Below, piece after piece: positions 25,614-35,597 of a DNA stretch of 48,301 nt; the stretch's first letter is position 1; every line of letters begins with the position of its first letter. Source of the DNA: Microaerobacter geothermalis (GTDB lineage Bacteria; Bacillota; Bacilli; DSM-22679); the NCBI RefSeq assembly GCF_021608135.1, contig NZ_JAKIHL010000028.1, forward strand, positions 1 to 48,301. The letters run 5' to 3'. The notes below the pieces were generated by a model. The model was not told the DNA's origin and searched no databases. It saw only the letters and a program-made list of their open reading frames with translations. The translations under genes were made by a program, and so were the position numbers.

Positions 25614-27307
25614 GCCCTCAGCTTTATTTCATTTCCTCTCTCTAACAATTCCTTGGCATGTTGCCGGGTGACATCAGACACCTCTGCGCCCCCCAACATT
25701 CTGGCCAACTCTTCAATTCGCTCATCTTCAGTCAACTGCCGAACAGAAGTGTAAGTATCATCCCGAGTCATTTGCTTTATGATCGTATAATGTACATCGG
25801 CAAACGAAGCAACCTGGGGAAGGTGAGTAATACATATCACTTGTCTGTTCTTGGCTACCAGGGCCAATTTTTCAGCGACAGATTGAGCAACCCTACCGCT
25901 AATACCTGTATCCACCTCATCAAAAATGATGGTATCCACTTGGTCAGCATCTGCCAATAAACGTTTCAGCGCTAGTACTATTCTGGATAATTCACCGCCA
26001 GATGCAATTTTTGCAAGAGGACGAAGAGGCTCTCCAGGGTTGGGTGAAATTAAAAATTCAACTTTATCCCTTCCGTCAGAAGTAAATTCTCCCGGATTTT
26101 CTTCACTTATTATGCTTACGGAGAATTTGGTTTTTTCCATATGAAGATCAAATAATTCCTTCAGAACCGCTTTTTCAAGTTGTTGGGCAACTTTCTTTCG
26201 AACACCGGTAAGTTCCTTTGCTTTTTGACTGATCCGTTTCTCCAACGTTTCAATTTTCGTTTTTAGTTCCCCTATCCTTAGATCTTTATGCTGAATCATA
26301 TCCAATTCTTTCTTTATACGATCCGCATATTCTAACACATCATTTACAGTTGACCCATACTTTCTCTTCAGCGTTGAAATAAGATGTACCCTTTCTTCAA
26401 TTTCCTGCAGCTCATTTGATTCAAAATCCATGGAATCAATATACCTACGAAGTTCACTTGCTACATCTTCCATGATATAGTATGAGGACTGTAAGGATTC
26501 GAAAATTTCCCTTAGGGTTTCGTCATAATAAAGAATGGATTCTAAAGAACTTACAGCTTGGCCAATCCATTCTAATCCTTTCTGCTCACCGGATAAATAT
26601 TGATAAGCTTCATTGACCCCATGGTATATTTTCTCTCGATGTACCAGCTTTTGTTTTTTTTGCATGAGGATTTCATCTTCATTTGGGATTAATCTTGCTT
26701 CCTGGATCTCATTTAACTGATACTGAAGTAAATCCAAACGCTGTATTAAAGATTGCTCATTAGCAGTCAGTTCTTTCAACTCCTTGATCAAAGCTTTATA
26801 TTGGTCAAATAAGTGGCGATATTCTCTTTTTAACTGAAAGAGTGAGAGTCCTGCATAATGATCCAACCAGGCTAGATGCTTGTCTGACTTCAAAAGTTCT
26901 TGATGCTCATGCTGTCCATGAATATGTAGCAGTTGCGGACCCACTTCCTTTAACATGGCTAAAGTAACTAGCTGACCGTTAATCCGAATTATACTTTTAC
27001 CCTGTTTGTTAATTTCGCGTTTAACGATAAGGAGATCATCTTCATCCATTTGAATTCCATATGAGTCCAACAGAGAAAGAAGCGTGTGGCCTTGTCTTAA
27101 TTCAAACAATCCTTCAATTTCTGCCTTTTCTTCATTATGCTTTACATATTCTTGTGATCCTCTACCACCCAATAAAAGACTCAACGCATCAATAATAATT
27201 GACTTTCCTGCACCGGTTTCCCCTGTCATCACATGGAACCCTTCAAAAAAAGAAATGCGAAGTTCCTTAATGATCGCAAAATTTCGAATGGAAAGTTCTA
27301 TTAACAA
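25607..27307 (-). CDS. recN: DNA repair ATPase RecN
   Basis: 566-aa SMC-like protein. The N-terminal Walker A is TGETGAGKSIIIDAL, followed by long coiled-coil arms (about 150-360), the signature ASGGELSRI and Walker B TIIFDEVDTGISG near the C-terminus. It acts early in double-strand break repair. I chose TTG 27307 (LLIELSIRNF); the longer in-frame extension to 27433 would run into argR and reads as non-coding. GTG codons 2-3 positions earlier are alternatives. Confidence 0.95.
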   Translation of the reverse strand: MLIELSIRNFAIIKELRISFFEGFHVMTGETGAGKSIIIDALSLLLGGRGSQEYVKHNEEKAEIEGLFELRQGHTLLSLLDSYGIQMDEDDLLIVKREINKQGKSIIRINGQLVTLAMLKEVGPQLLHIHGQHEHQELLKSDKHLAWLDHYAGLSLFQLKREYRHLFDQYKALIKELKELTANEQSLIQRLDLLQYQLNEIQEARLIPNEDEILMQKKQKLVHREKIYHGVNEAYQYLSGEQKGLEWIGQAVSSLESILYYDETLREIFESLQSSYYIMEDVASELRRYIDSMDFESNELQEIEERVHLISTLKRKYGSTVNDVLEYADRIKKELDMIQHKDLRIGELKTKIETLEKRISQKAKELTGVRKKVAQQLEKAVLKELFDLHMEKTKFSVSIISEENPGEFTSDGRDKVEFLISPNPGEPLRPLAKIASGGELSRIVLALKRLLADADQVDTIIFDEVDTGISGRVAQSVAEKLALVAKNRQVICITHLPQVASFADVHYTIIKQMTRDDTYTSVRQLTEDERIEELARMLGGAEVSDVTRQHAKELLERGNEIKLRAM

Positions 27308-27347
27308 AACCACCACCCACTTTACATAAAGAATTAAAGGGTTTATC

Positions 27348-27797
27348 TTAAAGCATATCAAGGAAACGATCAGTAACAATTTGCGAAGCTTCCTCTGATC
27401 GGCAGATGATGAGAATAGTATCATCTCCACCAATGGTTCCCATCACCTCATGCCATTCCAAATGATCAATTAAAGCCCCGATGGCCATGGCATTTCCTGG
27501 AAGTGTTTTCATCACAATCAAATTGTTTGCACGGTCAATACTAACAAAGCTATCAAGGAGGAGCCTTTTTAATTTTTGCTGTGGGTTAAATCGTTGATCT
27601 GCAGGTAAAGAATATTTGTACTGCCCGTTTGCAGTCGGTACTTTCACCAAATGAAGTTCTTTAATGTCCCTTGAGACAGTTGCTTGTGTAACATTGTAAC
27701 CCGCTTCCTTTAACCTTTCTACTAGTTCATCCTGCGTTTCGATGTCAAATGTCGATATGATTTCCCTGATTTTTATGTGCCTTTGACCCTTATTCAT
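27348..27797 (-). CDS. argR: Arginine repressor/activator
   Basis: 149-aa ArgR/AhrC. The N-terminal winged helix has [20 protein letters not shown] and [10 protein letters not shown], and the C-terminal hexamerisation and arginine-binding domain has [12 protein letters not shown]. Start ATG follows TTGGAGG. It controls arginine biosynthesis and catabolism. It lies between nadK and recN in the conserved order. Confidence 0.95.
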   Translation of the reverse strand: MNKGQRHIKIREIISTFDIETQDELVERLKEAGYNVTQATVSRDIKELHLVKVPTANGQYKYSLPADQRFNPQQKLKRLLLDSFVSIDRANNLIVMKTLPGNAMAIGALIDHLEWHEVMGTIGGDDTILIICRSEEASQIVTDRFLDML

Positions 27798-27815
27798 CTT
27801 TTACCTCCAATCCGA

Positions 27816-28670
27816 CTAATTTTCACCCTGTAGTTTTTTCCGAATCACTTCAAAAAAGTTATGTTCTCTCCATTTTATAAGGGACGTTACATATGGAGAT
27901 TTCTGTATAATAATATCATCCTCAACTTCAAGTTTAAAGCCTAGCTGTCCGTCAACCGTCAGCCCAATATCCTGGTGGGTGGAATCCACCTTGATTCGCA
28001 GCTTTTCATCTGCTGATAACACCATTGGTCTTGATGTTAAGGAATGGGGGGCAACAGGAGTAAGCAGAAATAAGTCGATGTAAGGAACAACAATAGGGCC
28101 TCCGGCAGACAAGGAATAGGCTGTCGATCCTGTTGGAGTGGATATGATTAAACCATCTCCGGAAAAAGAACCTAAATATCTTTCATTCACATAAACGGTA
28201 TGTGTAATCATACGACTGAATGATCCGGTAGAGATTCCCACATCATTAAGGGCAATGAAATTTTTTAGCTGCTCCTCTCTACGGATGATAATCGCTTCAA
28301 GCATCATTCTTTTTTCTATATAAAAATCATTGCGGATAATTTGCTCAACGGCTCGAGGCAGATCTTCAGGTTCTGCTTCCGACAGAAAACCTAGATTCCC
28401 AAGATTTATGCTTAGGATAGGAATATTATATGGTGCAAAATGTCTGGCAAATCCCAATAATGTGCCATCCCCGCCCAGGACAAACACTTTATCAATTTTT
28501 TCATGGAAACGTGTTATAGGAAGAGCAAGATCATCTCTTTCAAAATGATGGGCAAGCTCAGGTTCCAAATATACATCGATTCCCCTTTGTTCAATTAAAT
28601 ATACTAATTCTCTAGCCACAATCCAGGCTTTGGGTTTACCCTTGTTTACGGCTAGTCCTATACCTTGCAT
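27816..28670 (-). CDS. nadK: NAD kinase
   Basis: 284-aa ATP-NAD kinase making NADP. Visible are VLGGDGTLLGFAR (GGDG motif), NLGNLGFLSE, and the STGSTAYSLSAGG region with TPTGSTAY. I chose ATG 28670 (MQGIGLAVNKGKPKAW), preceded by GGGGTG; a tandem ATG at 28673 is equivalent. An in-frame extension to 28778 runs into repeat F and is not typical of the family. Confidence 0.92.
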   Translation of the reverse strand: MQGIGLAVNKGKPKAWIVARELVYLIEQRGIDVYLEPELAHHFERDDLALPITRFHEKIDKVFVLGGDGTLLGFARHFAPYNIPILSINLGNLGFLSEAEPEDLPRAVEQIIRNDFYIEKRMMLEAIIIRREEQLKNFIALNDVGISTGSFSRMITHTVYVNERYLGSFSGDGLIISTPTGSTAYSLSAGGPIVVPYIDLFLLTPVAPHSLTSRPMVLSADEKLRIKVDSTHQDIGLTVDGQLGFKLEVEDDIIIQKSPYVTSLIKWREHNFFEVIRKKLQGEN

Positions 28671-28775
28671 CATGAACACCCCATTCCAAGGAGTTGAAGA
28701 TCTTTGAATAGTCTCCAAATCATTTACTTCGTGGTCTTTGATTAATTTCCTCTTTGGATAAATCAAAAAACAGCA

Positions 28776-28836
28776 CAACTCAACTAGCGGACCTGTAAAT
28801 CTTTAGTTCCACTTAGTTCCACTTCTATAGAATCTT
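28776..28836 (-). repeat. Dispersed palindromic element, 5' arm fragment F
   Basis: Read on the minus strand, TGGAACTAAAGATTTACAGG and TCCGCTAGTTGAGTT match the outer arm of copy E (41799-41832) with few changes, and TAGTTCCACT is duplicated in tandem. Core absent. It lies between the tlyA terminator and nadK. The rest of 28674-28888 shows no gene. Confidence 0.65.
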
Positions 28837-28848
28837 CTTGAAATAGCG

Positions 28849-28870
28849 AAAAAGCGAGGCAATCCTCGCT
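28849..28870 (-). terminator. Terminator of tlyA
   Basis: On the minus strand AGCGAGG pairs with CCTCGCT around ATTG, followed by TTTTTCGC. It ends the OLE-oapA-dxs-tlyA stretch. Confidence 0.82.
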
Positions 28871-28888
28871 GGATAAAATAGATGGGGT

Positions 28889-29719
28889 CTAGCTATCGGA
28901 TAAATTGTTATGTGCTGCCTTTACGACATTTTTAATATGATCATCCAGGTAAACTTCTTCAAGATTCCAATTCTCTGGATTGTATCGACCAAAATAAAGG
29001 AATTCAATGTTTCCTTCACCACCTTTGATAGGTGAATAATGAAGTCCTTGAAGACGAAAACCTGATTTATCAGCTTGATGAATCACTTTTTTTATTACCT
29101 GATAATGGATTTTCGGATCCTTAACCAGTCCATTTTTCCCTACATGCTCTCTCCCTGCTTCAAACTGCGGCTTAATTAACGCGATCATCTCTCCAGGTTT
29201 CCGTAAAATCTCCGCAAGAACAGGAAAAATTAAGCTTAATGAAATGAAGGATACATCAATTGTAGCCACATCAGGAGGTTCTCCCGATAGATCCTCCTTT
29301 TTCAGGTAACGAAAATTGGTTCTTTCCATCACAATTACCCTTGGATCTTGCCGTAAACTCCATGCCAGCTGTCCGTAACCAACGTCTACCGCATATACTT
29401 TTTTGGCACGATATTGCAATGCACAATCCGTGAAACCTCCGGTTGATGCACCAATATCAATGACCACCTTATCCTTGAAATCAATGTGAAATTGCTCGAT
29501 GGCTTTTTGCAGTTTTAATCCGCCACGGCTAACAAAGGGGTGAAGTGGACTTTTTACCCGGATTTTCACATCTGAGGAAACTTTCATACCTGGTTTATCT
29601 GATTTTTCGTTATTAACGAAAACAAGACCTGCCATTATTGCTCTTTTGGCTTGTTCCCGGCTGGAAAAATGTCCTCCTTCCACAAGGAGGACATCTAATC
29701 TTTCCTTTTTCTTTGTCAT
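28889..29719 (-). CDS. tlyA: TlyA-family rRNA (2'-O) methyltransferase/hemolysin-like protein
   Basis: 276 aa: an S4 RNA-binding domain (1-60, [20 protein letters not shown]) and an FtsJ/RrmJ methyltransferase domain with the SAM motif [16 protein letters not shown] (about 86-101) and [11 protein letters not shown]. It probably methylates 16S/23S rRNA (the mycobacterial homologue does). Its ATG overlaps the dxs stop (ATGA), so the two are coupled. B. subtilis yqxC is the positional equivalent. Confidence 0.93.
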   Translation of the reverse strand: MTKKKERLDVLLVEGGHFSSREQAKRAIMAGLVFVNNEKSDKPGMKVSSDVKIRVKSPLHPFVSRGGLKLQKAIEQFHIDFKDKVVIDIGASTGGFTDCALQYRAKKVYAVDVGYGQLAWSLRQDPRVIVMERTNFRYLKKEDLSGEPPDVATIDVSFISLSLIFPVLAEILRKPGEMIALIKPQFEAGREHVGKNGLVKDPKIHYQVIKKVIHQADKSGFRLQGLHYSPIKGGEGNIEFLYFGRYNPENWNLEEVYLDDHIKNVVKAAHNNLSDS

Positions 29720-31605
29720 AAGGCTCGCTGCCTCTTTCTCAGGGTAACTGACTTTATCTGCTGGATAATCATTTCTGTTGTCAGTCCGATTTCCTCCCTT
29801 AATTGGCTTACACTACCATGTTGAATATATTGGTCGGGAATTCCGATATTTTTTACGATTTGATGATGAAATCCTTGATTGGCATAATACTCTAAAACGG
29901 CACTTCCAAATCCTCCTAATAATGAGGCTTCTTCAACGGTAAGAATAGGAATATTTTCCTCTGCCAATTGACAGAGTACCATTTCATCTAAAGGTTTGAT
30001 AAACCTGCCATTGATTACCCTGACTTCGATACCCTCTCTTAATAATTTTCCATAGGCTTCCATCGCAACTGCCACCATCGGTCCAATCGCAATGATGGCT
30101 GCATCAGAACCTGTGGTTAAGATTTCCCATTTTCCAATGGGGATTGGTTTTAGATTTTCCTTTTTTGGAACTTGCGATGCATTCCCCCTTGGAAAACGGA
30201 AAGCAATAGGTCCATCATTATAATCAATGGCTGTCTTTACCATTTTGGACAGTTCGTTTTCATCCTTTGGCATCATCAATACCATATTTGGTAAATGACG
30301 GAGATACGCAATATCAAAAACTCCCTGATGGGTTTCACCATCTGCCCCAACTAAGCCGGCCCTGTCAATAGCAAATACAACATTTAAGTTCTGCCTGCAG
30401 ATGTCATGAACCAATTGGTCATATGCCCGCTGCAAAAAAGTAGAATATACAGCAAAAACTGGCTTCATTCCACCAATGGAAAGGCCACCAGCCATGGTTG
30501 TGGCATGTTGCTCAGCAATTCCGACATCAATCATTCGTTCCGGGAAACGTTCAGCAAATTTGTTTAACCCTGTGCCATTTGGCATGGCAGCAGTGATTGC
30601 AACAATTCGTTTATCCTCTTCAGCCAACTGAATCAGAGTATCTGCAAAAATTGATGAATAGCTAGGAGTTCCTGGTTTCTTTGTCTCTTTTCCCGTCTCA
30701 ATTTTATACGGGCTAATACCGTGAAATTTATAGGAATCCTCCTCAGCGGGAGCATATCCTTTTCCTTTTTTTGTCACGACGTGAACCAAGACAGGTCCAG
30801 CAGTTTTACCAGCTTGAGCAAGGCTTTTCAATAAAACCTGAATGTTATGTCCGTCAATAGGTCCTAGATAGGTAAAGCCTAATTCCTCAAAGAGCACACC
30901 GGATACCAACAAATATTTCACGCTGTCTTTTATTCGCTCTGCTGTCTTTGCCAGTTTTCCGCCGATGGCAGGAATTTTTTTTAATAAGTGTTCCAATTCT
31001 TCCTTTGCCTTAACATAATGCTGATCAGTGCGCAATTTTCCCAAATAATTATGAAGAGCTCCAACATTAGGGGCAATTGACATTTCGTTATCGTTTAGTA
31101 CAATGATAATATTTTTCTTTTCATGTCCTATATGATTAAGGGCTTCGAAAGCCATGCCTCCGGTAAGCGCTCCGTCACCAATCACTGCAATAATTTTATG
31201 ATTTTCACCTTTCAAGTCTCTGGACAGCGCCATACCCATGGCAGCGGATAAGGAAGTGCTGCTGTGTCCGGTTTCCCAGACATCATGCACACTTTCATCC
31301 CGTTTCGGAAATCCGGACAATCCCTGATATTGTCGAAGAGTATCAAACAAATCCTTTCTTCCCGTAAGTATTTTATGAACATAGGACTGATGACCAACAT
31401 CCCATATGAACTTGTCCTTAGGACTATCAAAAAGATAGTGTAGGGCAATGGTCAACTCAACAACTCCCAAATTAGGAGCTAAATGACCACCCGTAACAGA
31501 TAGTTTTTCAATTAAAAAACGCCTGATCTCAGAAGCTAAGGTTCCCAACTGTTGAATATTCAGTTGTTTTAAGCTCTTGGGGTCTTCAATCTGATTTAGT
31601 AGCAT
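29716..31605 (-). CDS. dxs: 1-deoxy-D-xylulose-5-phosphate synthase
   Basis: 629-aa ThDP enzyme joining pyruvate and glyceraldehyde-3-phosphate for the MEP isoprenoid pathway. Visible are [15 protein letters not shown], the ThDP motif [16 protein letters not shown]...VLNDNEMSI (about 150-180), and [13 protein letters not shown] in the second half. I chose ATG 31605 (GGGGGGG ahead), which overlaps the end of oapA by 20 nt. Together with ispA it brackets the OLE RNA and oapA. Confidence 0.96.
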   Translation of the reverse strand: MLLNQIEDPKSLKQLNIQQLGTLASEIRRFLIEKLSVTGGHLAPNLGVVELTIALHYLFDSPKDKFIWDVGHQSYVHKILTGRKDLFDTLRQYQGLSGFPKRDESVHDVWETGHSSTSLSAAMGMALSRDLKGENHKIIAVIGDGALTGGMAFEALNHIGHEKKNIIIVLNDNEMSIAPNVGALHNYLGKLRTDQHYVKAKEELEHLLKKIPAIGGKLAKTAERIKDSVKYLLVSGVLFEELGFTYLGPIDGHNIQVLLKSLAQAGKTAGPVLVHVVTKKGKGYAPAEEDSYKFHGISPYKIETGKETKKPGTPSYSSIFADTLIQLAEEDKRIVAITAAMPNGTGLNKFAERFPERMIDVGIAEQHATTMAGGLSIGGMKPVFAVYSTFLQRAYDQLVHDICRQNLNVVFAIDRAGLVGADGETHQGVFDIAYLRHLPNMVLMMPKDENELSKMVKTAIDYNDGPIAFRFPRGNASQVPKKENLKPIPIGKWEILTTGSDAAIIAIGPMVAVAMEAYGKLLREGIEVRVINGRFIKPLDEMVLCQLAEENIPILTVEEASLLGGFGSAVLEYYANQGFHHQIVKNIGIPDQYIQHGSVSQLREEIGLTTEMIIQQIKSVTLRKRQRAL

Positions 31606-32212
31606 CTCTGCCCCCCCGTTTCTTCTTCCTGTTTTTAGAATTCCCATTTATCATATTAACACCAAAAATTTTTTCAATATAAAAAAGGAGTTTTCCAACA
31701 ACTATAATAATTTCGGTTGAATAATGAATGGCAAAGGTCTTTCCAAGAGCCTTTCCACCAACAGTAAAAGCGGCAACCAGTGCGGTAAAAATCACAGCGA
31801 TGGTGGTTGCCAAGCTGCTTCTTTCAGGAACTCCAAACGAAAAAATAAGCTGCAGAATCACTGCAGCACTTGCAGTACCACTAACGATACCAGTTATATC
31901 ACCAATGACATCATTACAAAAACTGGATACACGGTCGGCATGGCGTATAATAAAAATTCCGTGCTTAGCTCCCGGTACTTTTTTGGAAGCCATTGCATGA
32001 AAGGGAGCTTCATGCCCAGAGGCCGCAGCTAAACCAATTGCATCAAATATAACCCCGATAATGATCAGTATAAAAACTATGGCCATACCAATCCCCCAAG
32101 TCACCTGTTCCAAAAGGGATGAGGATACCACAGTAAAAAGTGCCGCCATAAAGAATGTAGTGACGGCAATGGTTAAACTCCACCGAAGTGATTTGTTAAA
32201 TAAAGGGTTCAT
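31586..32212 (-). CDS. oapA: OLE-associated membrane protein OapA
   Basis: 208-aa membrane protein with hydrophobic segments at about 12-32, 38-65, 104-124 and 131-150 and a very basic C-terminus ([14 protein letters not shown]). A conserved-looking D101-VIG-D105 (DxxxD) pair sits at the start of the third segment; a DxxxD motif is a known hallmark of OapA, the protein that binds OLE RNA and brings it to the membrane. The gene directly follows the OLE RNA and precedes dxs, as in Bacillus halodurans. Automatic annotation often calls this family a CorB/DUF21-like Mg/Co transporter. The ATG has AGGTGA ahead, somewhat far (11 nt). Confidence 0.88.
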   Translation of the reverse strand: MNPLFNKSLRWSLTIAVTTFFMAALFTVVSSSLLEQVTWGIGMAIVFILIIIGVIFDAIGLAAASGHEAPFHAMASKKVPGAKHGIFIIRHADRVSSFCNDVIGDITGIVSGTASAAVILQLIFSFGVPERSSLATTIAVIFTALVAAFTVGGKALGKTFAIHYSTEIIIVVGKLLFYIEKIFGVNMINGNSKNRKKKRGGRDATKSD

Positions 32213-32249
32213 GTAAAAAGAGTCACCTATTCTCGAAATGATTCAAAGA

Positions 32250-32870
32250 TATGTATGAAGAGTGGTCACTTTGTGGGTAAATGTTGCGGCTTAGGTCCAG
32301 TAGGTTTTCCCATGAAGTCACCAATACGTTGCCATATTGGCGGTTTCCCATTATGACTTCATTGGCGTGTCACCATTCGCCAGACTGGATTACCACTTAG
32401 TCCACACTTTAATCCCCACAAAGCTACACAGAAAGGAACAGTCTAGGAGTTTTCCTCAACAATCTTTAACCATATCCCTAGCCGCTTTTGCAATGATGAT
32501 TTCATATAGCACCAAACCTTATCTAATGGCCATTAGAACAAGGTTTCGAATCCTATAATCCCGCCATCATCACTCACGGCAGGCTACGCTGTACACAAGC
32601 CAATTAGGTATGTAGGCTCGCATACAGGTTCATACCCCAAGCCATAACTCATGCTTACGCACTTGCCACAAACTTGGGCCTCCGCGGAAGGAGGGTCAAC
32701 GCCCACATGCCATTGTGGATCGCCCTCCTACCTTAACTCCCAGTATCAACCCCCGACTGGGCGTCGAAAGCCAACACCAGGAACTTCATCGATGTGCCCT
32801 TTAACGGATTTTTAGCCCCGCCTTCAGGATAGGTAGATTGACTAGAATACTGCACCACTCTTCGTTTGTA
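32250..32870 (-). ncRNA. ole: OLE RNA (ornate large extremophilic RNA)
   Basis: A 760-bp gap between ispA and oapA holds no gene but is dense in complementary segments. The predicted RNA ends pair: GAAGAGTGGT near the 5' end (32854-32863) with ACCACTCTTC near the 3' end (32257-32266). Internal stems include ATGAAGTCA/TGACTTCAT (32354-32362 with 32312-32320), CCCAGT/ACTGGG, GGAGGG/CCCTCC enclosing CCACA/TGTGG, and AACCTT/AAGGTT enclosing CTAA/TTAG. Size (~620 nt), the ispA-OLE-oapA-dxs context and a strong promoter match OLE RNA, which with OapA forms a membrane ribonucleoprotein linked to Mg2+, cold and ethanol stress responses. No terminator separates it from oapA. Confidence 0.93.
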
Positions 32871-32876
32871 CTATGT

Positions 32877-32905
32877 ATTATAACATATTTTCATGTTATC
32901 TACAA
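32877..32905 (-). promoter_or_regulatory. Sigma-A promoter of the OLE RNA
   Basis: On the minus strand TTGTAG (32900-32905), a 17-bp spacer and a perfect TATAAT (32877-32882). Transcription would begin at about 32870, six bases before the 5' closing stem of the RNA. Confidence 0.82.
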
Positions 32906-32972
32906 ATGAAAAGACTGCCACAAAGTACTATATCGCTAACGTAATTCTGTTAATAAGTCACAATGTAAAAAG

Positions 32973-33872
32973 TCAAGATTCCCGATGAAGCAAAAAATCA
33001 GCCAAGTCGAAAAGTACAGGATGCAAGATTTTCGCCAACTTTAATTGGTCCTTTGCTTCACTCACCAAAAGATTTACTTCTTCCTGGGAGGCTTCTATTC
33101 CGATAAGTGATGGATAGGTTAACTTTTGATTGGATCGATCACTTCCAGCAGTTTTTCCCATTCGCTCAGAATTTCCAATTTCATCCAATATATCGTCCTG
33201 AATTTGAAACGCTAATCCAAGGGAGGATGCAAAACGGGTTAAATGATATAATTGCTCCGAGGAGGCTCCAGCGAGAATCGCTCCAGATCTGACGGAACAG
33301 ATGATCATATCCGCAGTTTTGTGTTGATGAATATAGCGGAGGGTTTCCAAATTTCCGGGTTCCCCTTGAGAAATTATGTCAACCACCTGACCTCCAACCA
33401 TTCCATAAGGACCGGCATATTTAGAAATTTCCTCTATTAATTGAAGAAGTGCTTCCGGACGTACATCGGGATAATGAACCTTTGTTTTCATAATGGTCCC
33501 AAAGGCCATGGTTAAAAGAGCATCCCCAGCCAAAATAGCCATCGCTTCACCATAAACCTTATGATTGGTTAACTTTCCTCTACGGTAATCATCATTATCC
33601 ATAGATGGCAGATCATCATGAATGAGTGAATAGGTATGAATCATTTCAATGGCACTTGCAACCGATAACCCTATTTTGGGATCTTTTCCAAGGGATTCAA
33701 TGGAAGCAAATACAAGGGCAGGACGAATTCTCTTCCCACCTGCCAGTAAAGAGTATTCCATAGATTCCCTTAATCGTGACGGCATGTCGATCTCTTTCAA
33801 ATGATAAACCAGGTCATTTTCCACCCAGGAGGTTTTCTCTTGTAAATATGGAATGATATGCTTGTATCTCAA
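32973..33872 (-). CDS. ispA: Farnesyl (polyprenyl) diphosphate synthase
   Basis: 299-aa trans-prenyltransferase with both aspartate-rich motifs: LIHDDLPSMDNDD (about 88-100) and QIQDDILDEIGN (about 223-234), plus GGKRIRPALV. It makes farnesyl (or geranylgeranyl) diphosphate. TTG start at 33872 with a strong GAGGAGGAG ahead; it overlaps the xseB stop by 4 nt. Confidence 0.95.
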   Translation of the reverse strand: MRYKHIIPYLQEKTSWVENDLVYHLKEIDMPSRLRESMEYSLLAGGKRIRPALVFASIESLGKDPKIGLSVASAIEMIHTYSLIHDDLPSMDNDDYRRGKLTNHKVYGEAMAILAGDALLTMAFGTIMKTKVHYPDVRPEALLQLIEEISKYAGPYGMVGGQVVDIISQGEPGNLETLRYIHQHKTADMIICSVRSGAILAGASSEQLYHLTRFASSLGLAFQIQDDILDEIGNSERMGKTAGSDRSNQKLTYPSLIGIEASQEEVNLLVSEAKDQLKLAKILHPVLFDLADFLLHRES

Positions 33873-34120
33873 TCTTGCTCCTCCTCTAAACGAAAAGGTA
33901 CCTTTTCCATATCCCCTTCTTTCTCAATAAGCATTTCAATACGCTGTTCAACCGATTCCAATTTTTTTGTACATAATTTTGAAAGCTGCATTCCTTCTTG
34001 AAAAAGCTCAATAGCCACTTCTAAAGACACATCCCCATCCTCAAGGGATTCGACTACCTTTTCTAAACGAGATAGAGCTTCCTCAAAGGACATTTCATCC
34101 ATCTTTGTTTGCTTTTCCAT
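33869..34120 (-). CDS. xseB: Exodeoxyribonuclease VII small subunit
   Basis: 83-aa XseB: helical hairpin protein with MSFEEALSRLEKVVESLEDGD and a second helix GMQLSKLCTKKLE. It pairs with XseA. The ATG follows GAAGAGGTG and overlaps the xseA end by 26 nt. Confidence 0.93.
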   Translation of the reverse strand: MEKQTKMDEMSFEEALSRLEKVVESLEDGDVSLEVAIELFQEGMQLSKLCTKKLESVEQRIEMLIEKEGDMEKVPFRLEEEQD

Positions 34121-35468
34121 AATTCACCTCTTCCTCAATCCCCCACACTTGACAATCCAGCTGTCCATCAATCATCTTTACCTTTACAATATCTCCCGGA
34201 GAAACCTTTTGAACAGATTTTACCAACTCATGATTTTCATTATATACTAGAGAATATCCCCTTTGCATCACTTTTAAAGGACTTAACGCATCCAGTTTGG
34301 CCAGAGTGTAATATAATTGTTTCTTCTTATCTTTTAAATCAGCTATGATTGCCTTAGATAATGTTTTCCTTAAATATTCCAGTTGTTTTCTTGTATAACC
34401 GACCTTGTAACGGGGATTTTGCTTTCCCAACATAAGATTTAGCTGAACCAATTTCGTTCTCTTTTTTTCCAGATTTCTTTGGAGAGCAGACATCATGCGG
34501 CTGTTTAACTGATCCACCCTCTGGGCAGCTTGTTCAACCCGGTCTTTAGGTCTCTTAAACACATATGATTTTTTTAATCCATCCAACTGTTTTCTTTTAT
34601 CTCCTAAGACATTCAACAGAGTTCTTTGCAGTTGGAGACGATAATGAAGAACTTTATCTTTTAATTCACGGATATGGGGAACAGCAATCTCTGCGGCAGC
34701 AGTAGGGGTAGCCGCCCTGATATCAGCCACAAAATCAGCGATGGTTGTATCGGTTTCATGTCCCACTGCAGAAATGACCGGGATACGAGAAAGAAAGATA
34801 CTTCTTGCCACAATTTCCTCATTAAATGCCCAAAGTTCTTCTATTGAACCCCCTCCCCTACCAACGATCAGGAGATCTACCTCACTTCTTTCATTGCTTA
34901 ATTGTATGGCACGGGCCACAGACTGAGGAGCTTCGGTTCCTTGCACCAAAACAGGGTAAAGAAGAATATTGGCCAAAGGATAACGCCGCTTAATGGTTGT
35001 CACAATATCCCGAATCGCTGCACCTGTCGGAGATGTAATGACACCAATTGTTTTGGGGAACTTTGGTAGTTCTTTTTTATGAACGGGATCAAAAAGTCCT
35101 TCGGTTTGCAATTTCTCCTTTAGTTGCTCAAAGGCCAAGTATAAGCTTCCAATACCATCTGCCTGCATTTCTTTGCAGTATAACTGGTATTGCCCATCCC
35201 TCTCATAAACAGAAACATTACCGCGAACGATCACCTTTTGCCCTTCCTTGGGCATAAAAAGAAGCTTGCGGTTTGCCCCTGCAAACATAACCGCCTTGAT
35301 CCGGCTCCCTTCGTCCTTTAGGGAAAAATACATATGACCGCTTCTGTGATGAGTAAAGTTAGAGATTTCTCCCCGTATCCATATATCATTTAATAGCGAA
35401 TCTGCTTCCAATCGTTCTTTTAAATATCGATTTAAATCAGAAACAGAAAAAATATTTTGATCATCCAT
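34095..35468 (-). CDS. xseA: Exodeoxyribonuclease VII large subunit
   Basis: 457 aa: an N-terminal OB fold (about 8-100, FSVSDLNRYLKERLEAD, GEISNFTHHRSGHMYFSLKD), a catalytic domain with GVITSPTGAAIRD, VGRGGGSIEELWAFNEE and AVGHETDTTIADFVADIRAATPT split across motifs, and a coiled-coil C-terminal half. Processively degrades single-stranded DNA. I chose ATG 35468, since a longer in-frame start at 35504 lacks family support; the ribosome-binding site is weak (GTGGATCGTGG). Confidence 0.93.
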   Translation of the reverse strand: MDDQNIFSVSDLNRYLKERLEADSLLNDIWIRGEISNFTHHRSGHMYFSLKDEGSRIKAVMFAGANRKLLFMPKEGQKVIVRGNVSVYERDGQYQLYCKEMQADGIGSLYLAFEQLKEKLQTEGLFDPVHKKELPKFPKTIGVITSPTGAAIRDIVTTIKRRYPLANILLYPVLVQGTEAPQSVARAIQLSNERSEVDLLIVGRGGGSIEELWAFNEEIVARSIFLSRIPVISAVGHETDTTIADFVADIRAATPTAAAEIAVPHIRELKDKVLHYRLQLQRTLLNVLGDKRKQLDGLKKSYVFKRPKDRVEQAAQRVDQLNSRMMSALQRNLEKKRTKLVQLNLMLGKQNPRYKVGYTRKQLEYLRKTLSKAIIADLKDKKKQLYYTLAKLDALSPLKVMQRGYSLVYNENHELVKSVQKVSPGDIVKVKMIDGQLDCQVWGIEEEVNYGKANKDG

Positions 35469-35597
35469 CCACGATCCACTCTTTCTTCGGTGGTATATCA
35501 CCAAACTATTTGCACATTAGACTTGAAACGGACCTGAATCACTTCTAGGTACTGTGGCTAACCGCCACCAATATTGCCCACTATTGATCTATACGAA

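Noticed and set aside
31212-31448. Second minus-strand frame inside dxs as a sign of a frameshift
   Set aside because: The dxs frame runs unbroken through all expected motifs, so no frameshift is needed.
32337-32558. 73-codon plus-strand frame inside the OLE RNA region
   Set aside because: Antisense to the structured RNA, no ribosome-binding site, not protein-like.
32213-32972. Group II intron, degraded insertion sequence or TnpB-type guide RNA in the ispA-oapA gap
   Set aside because: No reverse-transcriptase or TnpB remnants, no intron domain V or GTGYG start; the paired ends, promoter and neighbours fit OLE RNA far better.
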